The notes: generated by a model from the sequence alone, not told the origin. A stretch of DNA of 64,000 nucleotides from Paenibacillus sp. LHD-38 (GCF_031157315.1 NZ_JAVIFU010000007.1:176090-240089), one strand, 5' to 3'. Shown: positions 53,688 through 63,156, counted from the first letter of the stretch. Made by a program: numbers and translations.

Positions 53688-55309
53688 AAGTGCTAATAGT
53701 CGATGATGAAGCATCCGTGCATGAACAGATGAAAAATGTGATTCCGTGGGAAGCACTTGGATGGACAATTATTGGACATGCCGTAAACGGCGAGGAAGCT
53801 TGTCGTCTGGCGGCCGCTTTACGTCCCCAGCTCATTTTAACGGATATCAAAATGCCTTTGATGGATGGGCTAAGCTTTATGGAATGGTTAAAACAATCCG
53901 ATATCCATGCAGAAGTTATTGTGCTGAGCGGCTACGGCGATTTCGAATATTCTCGTCCGGCATTTCTGCATGGTGCCTTTGATTATTTGCTAAAGCCGCT
54001 TAATGAAGCGGATCTGCTGCAGGTTCTGAGCAAAGCGGTTGAAAAGATTCGTAAAGATTCTAATGCCAAAGTGGTGCAAATCAATGAAAAAGCGGTGCTG
54101 CAAAATGGGTTTACCGTTCTTCAGGATGAATTTTTAACCAGTACGGCTGATGCCTCTGAAGCAGATGAAAACGAGCTTATCGTACAAGCTGCCGAATTAT
54201 CCGTTCTGCTTCCTGAATCGGGTTTCTACGCGGTGGTCGTAAAGCTGTTTGATTTTGATGAACGGGTTAATGAACGCTACGGGGGAGATCGAAATGTTTT
54301 TTACTTTGCCGCACGCAACATTATAAAGGAAACCATCGATTATTACTCCCCTTCCGTTGTTTTCCGGCATCTTTCTAAATCCAATGAATTCATTATTTTA
54401 TTCAACAGCCCCATGCGCAATGATGACAAACTTCAGTCTCTGGTCAATAAGCTTCATCGATCTCTTGTGCATTTTATGCGCGTGAATGTAAAGCTGGGTT
54501 TAAGCTCGTTCAAGAACCGCATATCGAAGCTTCCGGAGGCTTATCGGGAGGGTGCGCATGCCATTGAATCCATGCTGCTCAGCGAACAAGAATCGGTAGG
54601 CACCTTCAGTCGCGGGGAGAAGACGCTGCAATCAACGTCGTCGTCTCTGTCTCAAATGTCAGTGTGGAAAGAAATCACTTTGTTATTTGATCTTCTTCTG
54701 GAATGCGGAACGCTTAGAGACGGAGAGCAATTGAAGATTAAGCTAGAGGAAGCATTCGGTGAAAATAATCTTTCCAAGATAAGCGGATTCGAGCTCAAGC
54801 TTGCGATCTCTGCGATCTTGGACAAAATTGAACTTAAAGCGAAAAATCGCGATATTGCCTTAATGGTTGGAGAAGGAAAGAGTAAGCTGTCCGAATTGAA
54901 GATTCAGCAGATGAAAGCGCTTCTGCAGCGCATGGTCACTTATATGCTCGATCTTTCTTTCTCCGAAACAAGGACGAAGAGCGGAAAGCAGCTTATCGAG
55001 GTGATCCGCAATTACGTGCAGGAGCAGTATCGAACGGTGAATTTGGAACATATTTCGCAAACTTTTTTTATCAATAAAAATTATTTCTGTTCTCTTTTTA
55101 AGAGCGTCACAGGGGAAAGCTTTATGGACTATCTAACTGCAGTACGCATAGACCAGGCAAAGCGGCTGCTGCTTGAAAGCGAGTTAAAAGCTTATGAAAT
55201 CGCAGAGCAGGTCGGCTATAAAGATCAGCGTTATTTCAGCCAGGTTTTTAAAAAAGCGACAGGCGTTCAGCCTACGCAATATAGGCAGCAAACAACTGAC
55301 CGAACTTAA
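53684..55309 (+). CDS. Two-component response regulator, YesN/AraC type
   Basis: This 541-residue regulator has receiver residues Asp7/Asp8, phospho-acceptor Asp54 in LILTDIKMP and Lys in DYLLKPLN. A long central region of about 300 residues of the usual YesN size follows, then the AraC-type HTH pair (VNLEHISQTFFINKNYFCSL, AYEIAEQVGYKDQRYFSQVF) ending TQYRQQTTDRT. It overlaps the kinase gene by 4 bp. It is about twice as long as the regulator at 32594, which lacks the central region. Likely target is the SBP-permease operon immediately downstream. Confidence 0.94.
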   Translation: MKVLIVDDEASVHEQMKNVIPWEALGWTIIGHAVNGEEACRLAAALRPQLILTDIKMPLMDGLSFMEWLKQSDIHAEVIVLSGYGDFEYSRPAFLHGAFDYLLKPLNEADLLQVLSKAVEKIRKDSNAKVVQINEKAVLQNGFTVLQDEFLTSTADASEADENELIVQAAELSVLLPESGFYAVVVKLFDFDERVNERYGGDRNVFYFAARNIIKETIDYYSPSVVFRHLSKSNEFIILFNSPMRNDDKLQSLVNKLHRSLVHFMRVNVKLGLSSFKNRISKLPEAYREGAHAIESMLLSEQESVGTFSRGEKTLQSTSSSLSQMSVWKEITLLFDLLLECGTLRDGEQLKIKLEEAFGENNLSKISGFELKLAISAILDKIELKAKNRDIALMVGEGKSKLSELKIQQMKALLQRMVTYMLDLSFSETRTKSGKQLIEVIRNYVQEQYRTVNLEHISQTFFINKNYFCSLFKSVTGESFMDYLTAVRIDQAKRLLLESELKAYEIAEQVGYKDQRYFSQVFKKATGVQPTQYRQQTTDRT

Positions 55310-55409
55310 TATATTCAACATAGTAGTGAACATAGCGGCATACTCAAGGGTTCGCGTCCCCCTTAAAATAAGAGATGTAAGTACCAATTACCGAGAGGGG
55401 ATTCAACGC

Positions 55410-56759
55410 ATGACAACAAAAACGAGAAAAAGCCTGACCTTCTTTCTCAGCTTAGTGCTGCTTGTAGCGCTTGCGGCAGGCTGCGGCAGCAATAACGGAG
55501 GGAATACGAAGACCGAAGATAATACGAGCCCGACTTCGAATGCAGCCGAAGGCAATAACACCCAAGAGAACGGGAAACCGGTTACCTTAGACTTTTGGGC
55601 AGCGCTTGATCCAAGCACGGATGAAGGGAAAGCGATTCAAGCAAAGGTTAAGGAGTTCGATGATGCGAACGAAAACATCAACGTGAATCTTCAAGTGATC
55701 ACTTACGATGTCCTGCATGATAAATTAGTAGCGGCAATCAATGCCGGCGATGCACCGGATTTAAGCTGGGGGCTTGCGGAATGGTTTGGCGAGTTTAATA
55801 AATTCGATGCATTGGCGGATCTGACTGCTTATGTAGATAAGTGGGAGGACAAAGATAAAATCTATGGGAATGTATGGGATGCTCTTAAAATTGACGGCAA
55901 AGTAAAGGCGCTTCCTAACTATCTTGGTATTCGTGCCCTACTCTATCATGAGCAAATTTTGAAGGATGCAGGCTACGACGCACCGCCAAAAACATGGGAT
56001 GAGCTGCTTGCTATGGGAGATACGATAAAGACAAAAACAGGCAAGGATGCTTTCGGTATCGCAGGTGCAGGCGTACGTTCTCCGCAAGAGCTGATTATGT
56101 ATTTGGCACAAAATGATGTGAAGCTTGCTGAACAGCAAGCCGACGGAAAATACAAAAATACATGGCAAGATAATCCAGATCAATTGGCTAAAGCTACGGA
56201 AGTGTTCCAGTTCTATCAAGAATTGCTTTCGAAAAAAGTAATAGCTTCTGACGCCAAGACATGGGGCTGGGAAGAGGAAGACCAAAACTTCGTGCTCGGA
56301 CAATATGCGATGGTGGTTAACGGTCCTTGGATTGAAGGACGCAGCACTGAAAATCCTGAAGGCATGAAGGACGTTAAGGTCGCTGCGCCGATTTATAAAA
56401 GCAGTCCTGCGACATTCATGGAAATTGCGCCGCTCTATGTTTACAAGTCGGATAATCTGGACGAGTCGTGGGAATTCGCTTCTTTCCTCGTCGGCAGCGA
56501 TTATCAAACAGCGGTTAACCCGTCGAAAGCTCCCCGCAGTGACGTTGTGAGCGAAGCGGGTTGGGGTAAAGAGTTTATGGCGTTAGCATCCCAAGGCATC
56601 GTATTCCCGACAGTTTCGCTTGGCGGCATTACGAAAGCGATGGAAGACTCACTTGCAAGAGTTATGCTGAAAAACGACAAGCCGGAAGATGTGGCGAAGT
56701 GGTTGTCGCAGGCCATTAATGAAAGCCTGAAGGCAACGGGAGAGTTTAGCGGAAATTAA
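55410..56759 (+). CDS. Sugar ABC transporter solute-binding lipoprotein
   Basis: This 449-residue lipoprotein starts at ATG 55410 behind GAGAGGGG; the frame is open upstream to 55194 but there overlaps the response regulator gene. Lipoprotein signal SLTFFLSLVLLVALAAGC and then an Asn/Thr-rich tether. MalE-like body: VTLDFWAALDPSTDEGKAIQ, ALPNYLGIRALLYHEQILKD, MVVNGPWIEGRSTENPEG. It is the first gene of an SBP-MalF-MalG unit controlled by the YesM/YesN pair upstream. The ligand is unknown, possibly a product of the SLH-anchored enzyme. Confidence 0.93.
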   Translation: MTTKTRKSLTFFLSLVLLVALAAGCGSNNGGNTKTEDNTSPTSNAAEGNNTQENGKPVTLDFWAALDPSTDEGKAIQAKVKEFDDANENINVNLQVITYDVLHDKLVAAINAGDAPDLSWGLAEWFGEFNKFDALADLTAYVDKWEDKDKIYGNVWDALKIDGKVKALPNYLGIRALLYHEQILKDAGYDAPPKTWDELLAMGDTIKTKTGKDAFGIAGAGVRSPQELIMYLAQNDVKLAEQQADGKYKNTWQDNPDQLAKATEVFQFYQELLSKKVIASDAKTWGWEEEDQNFVLGQYAMVVNGPWIEGRSTENPEGMKDVKVAAPIYKSSPATFMEIAPLYVYKSDNLDESWEFASFLVGSDYQTAVNPSKAPRSDVVSEAGWGKEFMALASQGIVFPTVSLGGITKAMEDSLARVMLKNDKPEDVAKWLSQAINESLKATGEFSGN

Positions 56760-56909
56760 GGAAATTAAACTAATGCATTGATATAACCAGACAAACGTTA
56801 AATATGAATCCTTCTTAAGATAGGGTAAGCGTGGGGCAGGGGCATGGACCGCAATGTTCGCTCCCAACTATGCTTGCTCTTTCTATTCCAAAAAAATGTG
56901 GTGAGAGAG

Positions 56910-57878
56910 ATGGCAAACCAAACTGAAATGCTGAATAAGGCCGCAAACGGGCCTGCCCCTATCAAATCAAAAATTAAAAGAACCATTTCCCTATCCCTAA
57001 GAGAGAAACGAATCCGAAGTCTTGCGTATTGGTTTATTTTACCGGCCATGTTGTTTTTTATTCTCATGAACGCCTATCCGCTTGTAACGGTTCTGTGGGA
57101 CAGCTTTCAATTCAAAAATTTAATGAATAAAGCGATATCAGGTTTTGCCGGTTTAAATAACTTCAAAGAAGTCATCAATAATGAATATTTCCGGAGCTCA
57201 CTTAGGAATACGGCCGTCTGGACGGTGCTTTCCGTAGCTGGAGAGTTTGTGCTTGGTCTTATATCTGCGATCGCATTAAATCAGAAGGTCCGGGGCAGGC
57301 TCGTATTCCGTTCCATCATTATCATTCCATGGGTTGTTCCCATCGTCATTGCAGGGTTAACCTGGACTTGGATGTTGACGCCTGACTATGGCATCATTAA
57401 TCTTTGGCTAACGAAACTCGGGATAATTGACGAGCCTTATTATTGGTTGGGAGAGCTGAATACCGCGCTTTTAACGGTTGTTTTCGTCAATATTTGGAGA
57501 AGCTTTCCGTTTTACACGATCAGCCTGCTTGCAGGTCTGCAGTCGATATCGCGTGATATGCTTGAGGCAGCGGCTATTGATGGAGCTGGCATCCGTATGC
57601 GCTTCTTCCGGATTGTTTTGCCGCAGCTCAAAACGGTATCGCTTACCATTATTTTTATTCACGTCATTTGGACGGCGATCAATTTCGATTTCATTTGGGT
57701 AATGACGGAAGGCGGACCGCTGCACGCATCGGAAACGCTGCCGATCATGATTTATAACTATGCAATGAAATCATACAATTTCGGAAACGCCTCCGCGCTT
57801 GCTTCTATGATGCTGGTATTTATGATTAGCGGATTTATTCTATATTACTTTGCAACAATCAGAAAAAGTCGGGGCTAG
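56910..57878 (+). CDS. Sugar ABC transporter permease, MalF type
   Basis: This 322-residue permease is assigned from ATG 56910 behind GGTGAGAGAG; an in-frame ATG at 56844 gives 22 further residues (RSQLCLLFLFQKNVV) that look untranslated. Helix 1 is LAYWFILPAMLFFILMNAYP; the EAA loop is EAAAIDGAGIRMRFFRIVLP; the WVMTEGGPLHAS segment is typical of MalF-type subunits. It follows the SBP by 150 bp of AT-rich sequence without an obvious hairpin. Confidence 0.92.
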   Translation: MANQTEMLNKAANGPAPIKSKIKRTISLSLREKRIRSLAYWFILPAMLFFILMNAYPLVTVLWDSFQFKNLMNKAISGFAGLNNFKEVINNEYFRSSLRNTAVWTVLSVAGEFVLGLISAIALNQKVRGRLVFRSIIIIPWVVPIVIAGLTWTWMLTPDYGIINLWLTKLGIIDEPYYWLGELNTALLTVVFVNIWRSFPFYTISLLAGLQSISRDMLEAAAIDGAGIRMRFFRIVLPQLKTVSLTIIFIHVIWTAINFDFIWVMTEGGPLHASETLPIMIYNYAMKSYNFGNASALASMMLVFMISGFILYYFATIRKSRG

Positions 57879-57905
57879 TACAGCCTGGATCGGAGTGTGA
57901 AAAGC

Positions 57906-58751
57906 ATGTTAATAAGCCGTCGAAAGCAAAGGCTGCTGAATGTCTTAACCTACGCGGTTTTGTTAGGTTTCTCGTTTTATTGTTTGTTTCCTTTTCTGTG
58001 GATGCTCGTCACGTCCTTGAAGCCCAGCACTGAAATTCGTACGCTTAATCCTACTTTTCTAATTAGCGCGCCAACCTTAGAGCACTTTAAAAATGTGCTT
58101 ACAGGTTCTGCCTTCCTTACTTTTTTCAAAAATAGTGTTTTCATCGCTACGGTAACAACGTTTGCTTCCCTGTTCATATCCATCTTCGCAGGCTATGCCT
58201 TAAGCCGATATTTTAGATTTCGGGAAGTAAAGATATTCGGCATCGCTATGCTGTTGTCACAAATGATTCCGGGGGTTCTCTTATTAATTCCACTCTACTT
58301 GGTCATGAAAAATATCAATCTGATTAATACGTACATGTCCCTTATTTTAGCCTATACAACGTTTACAGTACCGCTTTGCACATTCATGCTGAAGGGCTTC
58401 TTTGACTCCATTCCGCTCGAAATGGAAGAGTCTGCTGAGATCGACGGCTGCACTAGAGTGGGTATCATATTCAGGATCTTGCTTCCCGTTTCGCTTCCTA
58501 GCTTGGTAGCAACCTCTTTATATGCTTTCCTGAATGCATGGAATGAGTTCATGTTTGGTTTTGTTTTCATTAATGATGAATCGCATCGTACGCTAACGCC
58601 GGGTATCAGCTTGTTTAAAGGACTGTATCAAACCGATTGGGGCAGCATGATGGCTGCTTCCGTACTTAGCGTATTGCCTGTCGTTATTATTTTCATCTTC
58701 CTGCAGCGGTTCTTAATTGAAGGTATGACTGCCGGCGCTGTGAAAGGCTAG
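57906..58751 (+). CDS. Sugar ABC transporter permease, MalG type
   Basis: This 281-residue permease starts at ATG 57906, 10 bases after GGAG; GTG 57897 is too near. It has YCLFPFLWMLVTSLKPSTEI, the EAA-loop segment EESAEIDGCTRVGIIFRILL and the C-terminal QRFLIEGMTAGAVKG found in most MalG-type sugar permeases. It is the last gene of the unit and is closed by a terminator. Confidence 0.93.
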   Translation: MLISRRKQRLLNVLTYAVLLGFSFYCLFPFLWMLVTSLKPSTEIRTLNPTFLISAPTLEHFKNVLTGSAFLTFFKNSVFIATVTTFASLFISIFAGYALSRYFRFREVKIFGIAMLLSQMIPGVLLLIPLYLVMKNINLINTYMSLILAYTTFTVPLCTFMLKGFFDSIPLEMEESAEIDGCTRVGIIFRILLPVSLPSLVATSLYAFLNAWNEFMFGFVFINDESHRTLTPGISLFKGLYQTDWGSMMAASVLSVLPVVIIFIFLQRFLIEGMTAGAVKG

Positions 58752-58769
58752 GTGTGAGTGCAAAAAAAT

Positions 58770-58813
58770 AGACGACCACAGTTCCCAGATATCGGGTAGA
58801 GTGGTCGTCTTTT
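58770..58813 (+). terminator. Terminator of the SBP-permease unit
   Basis: AGACGACCAC (58770-58779) pairs with GTGGTCGTCT (58801-58810), with an inner CCCAGATATCGGG stem, then TTT. It also lies downstream of the convergent TetR gene. Confidence 0.82.
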
Positions 58814-58863
58814 CGCTATGCTCCATCATACCCGTGCCTGGCGTTGAACTAAATATCATTTTT

Positions 58864-59466
58864 TTATTGTTTTAATTTAAGTGACATTTTGGTGCTTGAC
58901 GGGCGATGGTTTAGAATTTTGACAAGCTGCTCTTGCATATAAGAAGGAGAATGGACAAACCCGCTATCGATCCAATGAAAGATCAGCCCAAGCAGCGCAT
59001 GAAGAGAATAGATGGCAAGAAGCTCTTGATCAACATCGGTATCTTCGAAAATTAACTCTTCCCTTAATATTTGTTTTAAGGAAACAAACATTTTTTCTCT
59101 AAGGATAGGGAGTGCTTCGCTTCTTGCCAGAACGCTGTAGATGTTTGAGTGCTGGGCAATATGTTCAAAAATCATGATTGAGTTCGCATGCAGCTCATGC
59201 GGGAAAAACTCGGTTGCTTTTTCATAGGGCGCGCGGAAGGAATGAAGCAAATCTTTGATCAATTCGGTAATCATATCTCCCAGGAGTTCCTCTTTGTTCG
59301 CATAATTGGCATAGAATGTGCCTCTGTTATAACTTGCTTGTTTGACAATATCGGTTATCGAAATGGAGGCAAACGATTTTTGGGCCATAAGATGAAGCAA
59401 AGCTTCCCTTAAGGCTGTTTTACTGCGAATGATTCTGGGATCTGTATTTGTGACGGGTTTGTGCAC
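58864..59466 (-). CDS. TetR-family transcriptional regulator
   Basis: This 200-residue repressor has the N-terminal helix-turn-helix RSKTALREALLHLMAQKSFA to SITDIVKQASYNRGTFYANY and a helical effector domain. The start is probably GTG 59466, 9 bases from AGGAGG; an ATG at 59475 abuts the Shine-Dalgarno. It is divergent from the SDR gene, and CTAAC/GTTAG repeats in the shared region (59580-59597) are a plausible binding site. It therefore probably represses the SDR gene and itself. Confidence 0.92.
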   Translation of the reverse strand: MHKPVTNTDPRIIRSKTALREALLHLMAQKSFASISITDIVKQASYNRGTFYANYANKEELLGDMITELIKDLLHSFRAPYEKATEFFPHELHANSIMIFEHIAQHSNIYSVLARSEALPILREKMFVSLKQILREELIFEDTDVDQELLAIYSLHALLGLIFHWIDSGFVHSPSYMQEQLVKILNHRPSSTKMSLKLKQ

Positions 59467-59546
59467 GTCGATCATCCTCCTATACATCTGATTTACAATT
59501 CCATTCCTGTTTGTTGTTTAGTCATCATTTGCATGTTTTTTGATGA

Positions 59547-59575
59547 TTGCTAACATTTTCAGTGAACTTTATACT
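59547..59575 (+). promoter_or_regulatory. Promoter of the SDR gene
   Basis: TTGCTA (59547-59552), a 17-bp spacer and TATACT (59570-59575), directed at the SDR gene. Confidence 0.72.
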
Positions 59576-59579
59576 AAAT

Positions 59580-59597
59580 CTAACAGATGTTCGTTAG
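59580..59597. promoter_or_regulatory. Candidate TetR operator
   Basis: CTAAC and GTTAG arms flank an 8-bp centre, located at the expected transcription start of the SDR gene and between divergent tetR and SDR genes. A further CTAAC lies at about 59614. Confidence 0.5.
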
Positions 59598-59640
59598 TCA
59601 ACATGTGTTTATTCTAACACAAAATACGGAGGTATGACGG

Positions 59641-60399
59641 ATGAAGCTTTTCGGAAAAGTCGCGGTTGTGACAGGGGCAGCGTCGGGTATGGGGAAGGCG
59701 ATCGCAGAGCTCTTCGCTGAAGAAGGAGCAAAAGTAATCCTTTCGGATATCAATCTGGAGAATGCCAAAAAAGTTGTTCAGGGAATCGAAGAAAAAGGCG
59801 GCAGCGCAATCGCGGTTGCTGCCAATGTTGCCGTAGAAGAGGATGTTCAGCGACTGATTGATAGTGCAGTGGGCGAATTCGGAACGGTGGATATCTTGGT
59901 AAACAACGCGGGTATTATGGATAATTTCGTTCCTGCCGGAGATCTAACTGATGAGCTTTGGGAAAAGGTATTTGCCGTCAATACGACTGGTCCTATGCGA
60001 ACCACACGCAAGGTGCTTCCAATCTTTACGGAAAAGAAGGAAGGCGTCATTGTGAATATTGCCTCTAATGGAGGATTGTTCGGTTCTCGTGCGGGTGCGG
60101 CCTATACTGCATCGAAGCATGCCGTCATCGGATTCACGAAAAATGTCGGCTTTCAGTATGCCAAACTGGGTATTCGATGCAACGCCATCGCGCCTGGTGC
60201 CGTGAAAACGAATATTGCCGCATCCATAACGGAGCCGAATCCTTTCGGCGCGGAACGTTCGTCGAGCGGAATGGGGATTAACCCGCGTTTGGGTGAGCCC
60301 GAAGAGGTCGCGAAAGTTGCTTTGTTCTTGGCCTCCGATGAGTCAAGCTTTGTCAACGGCACTACGATTGTCGCAGATGCTGGCTGGTCGTCCTACTAA
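59641..60399 (+). CDS. Short-chain dehydrogenase/reductase (SDR)
   Basis: This 252-residue classical SDR has the cofactor motif TGAASGMG at the N-terminus, NNAG, and the catalytic triad Ser142, Tyr155 and Lys159 (IASNGG, YTASK), then the usual PGAVKTNI loop and a C-terminal VNGTTIVADAGWSSY. Asp at the end of the second strand (LSDINLENA) favours NAD over NADP. TACGGAGG precedes the ATG. It is divergent from the TetR gene and ends at a shared bidirectional terminator. The substrate cannot be told from the sequence. Confidence 0.95.
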   Translation: MKLFGKVAVVTGAASGMGKAIAELFAEEGAKVILSDINLENAKKVVQGIEEKGGSAIAVAANVAVEEDVQRLIDSAVGEFGTVDILVNNAGIMDNFVPAGDLTDELWEKVFAVNTTGPMRTTRKVLPIFTEKKEGVIVNIASNGGLFGSRAGAAYTASKHAVIGFTKNVGFQYAKLGIRCNAIAPGAVKTNIAASITEPNPFGAERSSSGMGINPRLGEPEEVAKVALFLASDESSFVNGTTIVADAGWSSY

Positions 60400-60444
60400 T
60401 TCAAGAAATCAAATCAGCCTCTTATCCCGACAGTGGAGGATTCA

Positions 60445-60491
60445 AAAATAAGACTACTCACCTTTTAGGATAAGGTGAGTAGTCTTATTTT
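60445..60491. terminator. Bidirectional terminator between SDR and MFS genes
   Basis: A 20-bp perfect stem (60445-60464 with 60472-60491) around a 7-base loop, starting AAAATAAGAC and ending GTCTTATTTT. It has an A-run on one side and a T-run on the other, so it can terminate in both directions. Confidence 0.95.
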
Positions 60492-60537
60492 TTGTATAGC
60501 TTTGGCTTTGAAGCTGAAGATAATCAAAAATTCTTCA

Positions 60538-62034
60538 TCAGGCTTCTTTCGGGATGGCTATTTTCAACTTTGCTTTGGATTCTTCCGGGGAGGTTTGTTC
60601 TACCCGTTTGATAAAGAAGGAAAGCAGCAAACCGACTATGCCAATCCCAACGATAACGAGATAGGCGTCATTTATACCTTGGATGGAAGCTTCCATAATC
60701 ATTTGCTTTTGTGTTGCGCCCTCTGTCCCGCCAGACGCCATGATATCCTTAAGATGAGTTGTGGTGCGATTCGTCATCACAGTCACAAGGAGAGAGGTGC
60801 CTACGGCGCCGGCAACTTGTTTAATGGTATTGGAGATAGCCGTACCATGCGCATTAAGTCTGGCAGGTAATTGATTTAAACCTGCTGTGGTGATCGGCAT
60901 CAGGAGCATGGCCATGCCGAAGCGTCGACCCGTAGACATGAGAACCAGATAGGTATAGCTAGTCGTGTCTGTCAAGTTAATAAAGCCGAAGGTTGTTACG
61001 ATCGTAATAGCCATGCCAATGATGGAAAGCCATTTTGCTCCGAACCGATCGAACAGCCGTCCAGTGATCGGCATCATAACGCCCATCAGGAGCGAGCCAG
61101 GGAACATCAATAAGCCGGACTCCAGGGCTGTAAAGCCTCGAGAGTTCTGTAGATAAAGAGGAAGCAGCATCATATCCGCATACATCACGATGGTAACCGC
61201 GATATTTATGATGGTGGTTAAAGAAAACATGCTGTATTTGAAAGCGCGGAGATCAAGGAGCGGATTTTGGGAAACCAGCTGCCGCCAAGTAAACAGGACG
61301 AGGGAAAGGATCCCCGCAATAAGCGACACGAGCACCTCCGCGTTAGACCACCCTTCGCTGCCAGCTCGGCTGAAGCCGTACATCATAGCGCCGAACCCGA
61401 CGGTGGAAAGGGCCACACTCAGAAAGTCAATTTTTGCTTGGATTCGCTCTGACACATTCTTCAGATAAATAAACCCGCAGATGATAACAATGACAACTAA
61501 CGGAATCATGCCGTAAAACATTGTTTCCCATGGATAATTTTCCAAGATGTATCCGGCAAGTGTTGGCCCGATCGCCGGGGCGAAAATAATGGCGAACCCG
61601 ACCATACCCATGGCGGCTCCTCTTTTATTTGGGGGGAATAGCGTTAGAATGACATGCATGAGCAGAGGCATGATAATACCGGCACCGGCTGCCTGAATCA
61701 AACGTCCTGTCAGCAGGACGGGAAAGCTCGTTGCGACCGCCGATACGATCGTTCCCACAAGAAAAATAAACATCGAAGTTTGAAAAAGCTCACGCGTGGT
61801 AAATCGCTGCATCAAATAGGCGGTGATCGGGATCAGAACTCCGTTAACCAACATATACCCTGTTGTCAGCCACTGGGCAGTTGCGGCCGAAATGTTAAAA
61901 TCAATCATTAATTCCGGAACAGCAACGCTCATGACGGTTTGATTCAGTGTCGCAAGAAAGGCACCCAATATCATAATGAATAAGATCGGTCCCTTTTTTA
62001 CCGAACTGCTGTTTATTGCCATACTTTTACTCAA
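60538..62034 (-). CDS. MFS drug exporter, DHA2 (EmrB-like) family
   Basis: This roughly 498-residue membrane protein has 14 predicted transmembrane segments and family motifs in order: LATLNQTVMSVAVPELMIDF, WLTTGYMLVNGVLIPITAYL, GRLIQAAGAGIIMPLLMHVI and, at mid-length, LYLQNSRGFTALESGLLMFP. TTG 62034 lies 9 bases from AAAGGA; ATG 62022 is an alternative and the frame opens at 62052. It is divergent from a TetR gene, the typical arrangement for an inducible efflux pump. The substrate is unknown. Confidence 0.94.
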   Translation of the reverse strand: MSKSMAINSSSVKKGPILFIMILGAFLATLNQTVMSVAVPELMIDFNISAATAQWLTTGYMLVNGVLIPITAYLMQRFTTRELFQTSMFIFLVGTIVSAVATSFPVLLTGRLIQAAGAGIIMPLLMHVILTLFPPNKRGAAMGMVGFAIIFAPAIGPTLAGYILENYPWETMFYGMIPLVVIVIICGFIYLKNVSERIQAKIDFLSVALSTVGFGAMMYGFSRAGSEGWSNAEVLVSLIAGILSLVLFTWRQLVSQNPLLDLRAFKYSMFSLTTIINIAVTIVMYADMMLLPLYLQNSRGFTALESGLLMFPGSLLMGVMMPITGRLFDRFGAKWLSIIGMAITIVTTFGFINLTDTTSYTYLVLMSTGRRFGMAMLLMPITTAGLNQLPARLNAHGTAISNTIKQVAGAVGTSLLVTVMTNRTTTHLKDIMASGGTEGATQKQMIMEASIQGINDAYLVIVGIGIVGLLLSFFIKRVEQTSPEESKAKLKIAIPKEA

Positions 62035-62260
62035 CCTACTCCATCCTTTCAATTCTTCTATCTATACTTAATTTACACTGTGTTATATAATCAACAATGT
62101 ATTAATTAGATTATATGCAGAATTAATGTGCTGACAAGCGACAGAAACTGAAAGAAGTGTTAAGTAGTTTACAATAAAAGTTTTTTTGTCGTTTATCTTC
62201 TAGATGTTCTACGAAATTCATGAAATTGTAGCTTACAATGTAAAAGGAATGGAGAAGGAT

Positions 62261-62848
62261 ATGGAGAATACATCGCAGCGAACAGATCCTCGAATACTTC
62301 GAACACGTCAATTGCTTAGAGACGCCTTTATCGAGCTGCTTCAGGAAATGGAATTCGAGAAAATATCGGTAAATCGCCTTGCAGAACGCGCCACCATCAA
62401 CCGCGTTACTTTTTATCTGCATTATCGGGACATTCCGGATATGCTGGAAAAGATGGCGAATGATATGATCGATGACATTCACCAGGTTTTGGACAATACG
62501 CCGCTGCAGCCGAATTCGGCAGAAGAAGATGATTGGCCGATGCTGGTGAATCTGCTCGAGCACATTTCCAAACATGCGAAATTTTATAAAGTCATTCTCG
62601 CGACGAATCGAACGACGATCTTTTCTGATCATCTTTTAAAGCTGCTTGCGAAATTGGTTACCGAAAGGCTGGAAAGAATGGAGAGCGAAACCCACATGGT
62701 AAAAGCAAATATTCAAAAGGACATTGCCATATGGTACGGTTCTTCAGCCTTGATCGGTACAATCATTGCTTGGCTTCGAAATGACATGCCATATACGCCG
62801 CTTTTTCTAGCCAAACAATTTACTTTGCTGCGGTCATTACCACGATAA
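62261..62848 (+). CDS. TetR-family transcriptional regulator
   Basis: This 195-residue regulator has HTH RTRQLLRDAFIELLQEMEFE to ISVNRLAERATINRVTFYLH and a C-terminal TetR-type helical domain (IWYGSSALIGTIIAWLRNDM), the layout seen with DHA2 exporters. The start is uncertain: ATG 62261 or 62249; the frame is open to 62204. It is divergent from the MFS exporter over an AT-rich spacer and should repress it. Confidence 0.92.
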   Translation: MENTSQRTDPRILRTRQLLRDAFIELLQEMEFEKISVNRLAERATINRVTFYLHYRDIPDMLEKMANDMIDDIHQVLDNTPLQPNSAEEDDWPMLVNLLEHISKHAKFYKVILATNRTTIFSDHLLKLLAKLVTERLERMESETHMVKANIQKDIAIWYGSSALIGTIIAWLRNDMPYTPLFLAKQFTLLRSLPR

Positions 62849-62970
62849 GGTGTGTTTAAAGTCATGCCGGTGTATTCAATCAGGCGTTACGGATAGACTA
62901 AAGTCATGCTGGATTTAAAATGCATGAAGTAAATAAAGCATACGAATAACACCTGAGAGGATGCGTAAAG

Positions 62971-63129
62971 ATGGAACGAGAAAAAAAGACTGATAACGAG
63001 CACAGGTTATCGGACAAGACGGAGATTGAGCAAGCCAACATTCGGATGGATCGTGAATTTTACGGGGATGATGAAATCGAGCATACGGAAGAGACGACGG
63101 CTGCTTTTATTAACCGCAATCAGAGCTAA
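62971..63129 (+). CDS. Small acidic hypothetical protein (52 aa)
   Basis: A 52-codon frame begins MEREKKTDNEHRLSDKTEIE and ends AAFINRNQS, rich in Glu, Asp and Lys. GAGAGG lies 7 bases before the ATG and a strong terminator follows, so it looks like a real monocistronic gene. There are no membrane segments and no cysteines. I do not recognise a family; similar small charged proteins in Bacillales are often sporulation- or stress-linked, but nothing here proves that. Confidence 0.7.
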   Translation: MEREKKTDNEHRLSDKTEIEQANIRMDREFYGDDEIEHTEETTAAFINRNQS

Positions 63130-63156
63130 GGCTGTATAAGCTTCAGCAAACGTAAA

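Noticed and set aside
55194..55409. N-terminal extension of the fourth SBP
   Set aside because: It overlaps the AraC domain of the response regulator; the lipoprotein signal begins at 55410.
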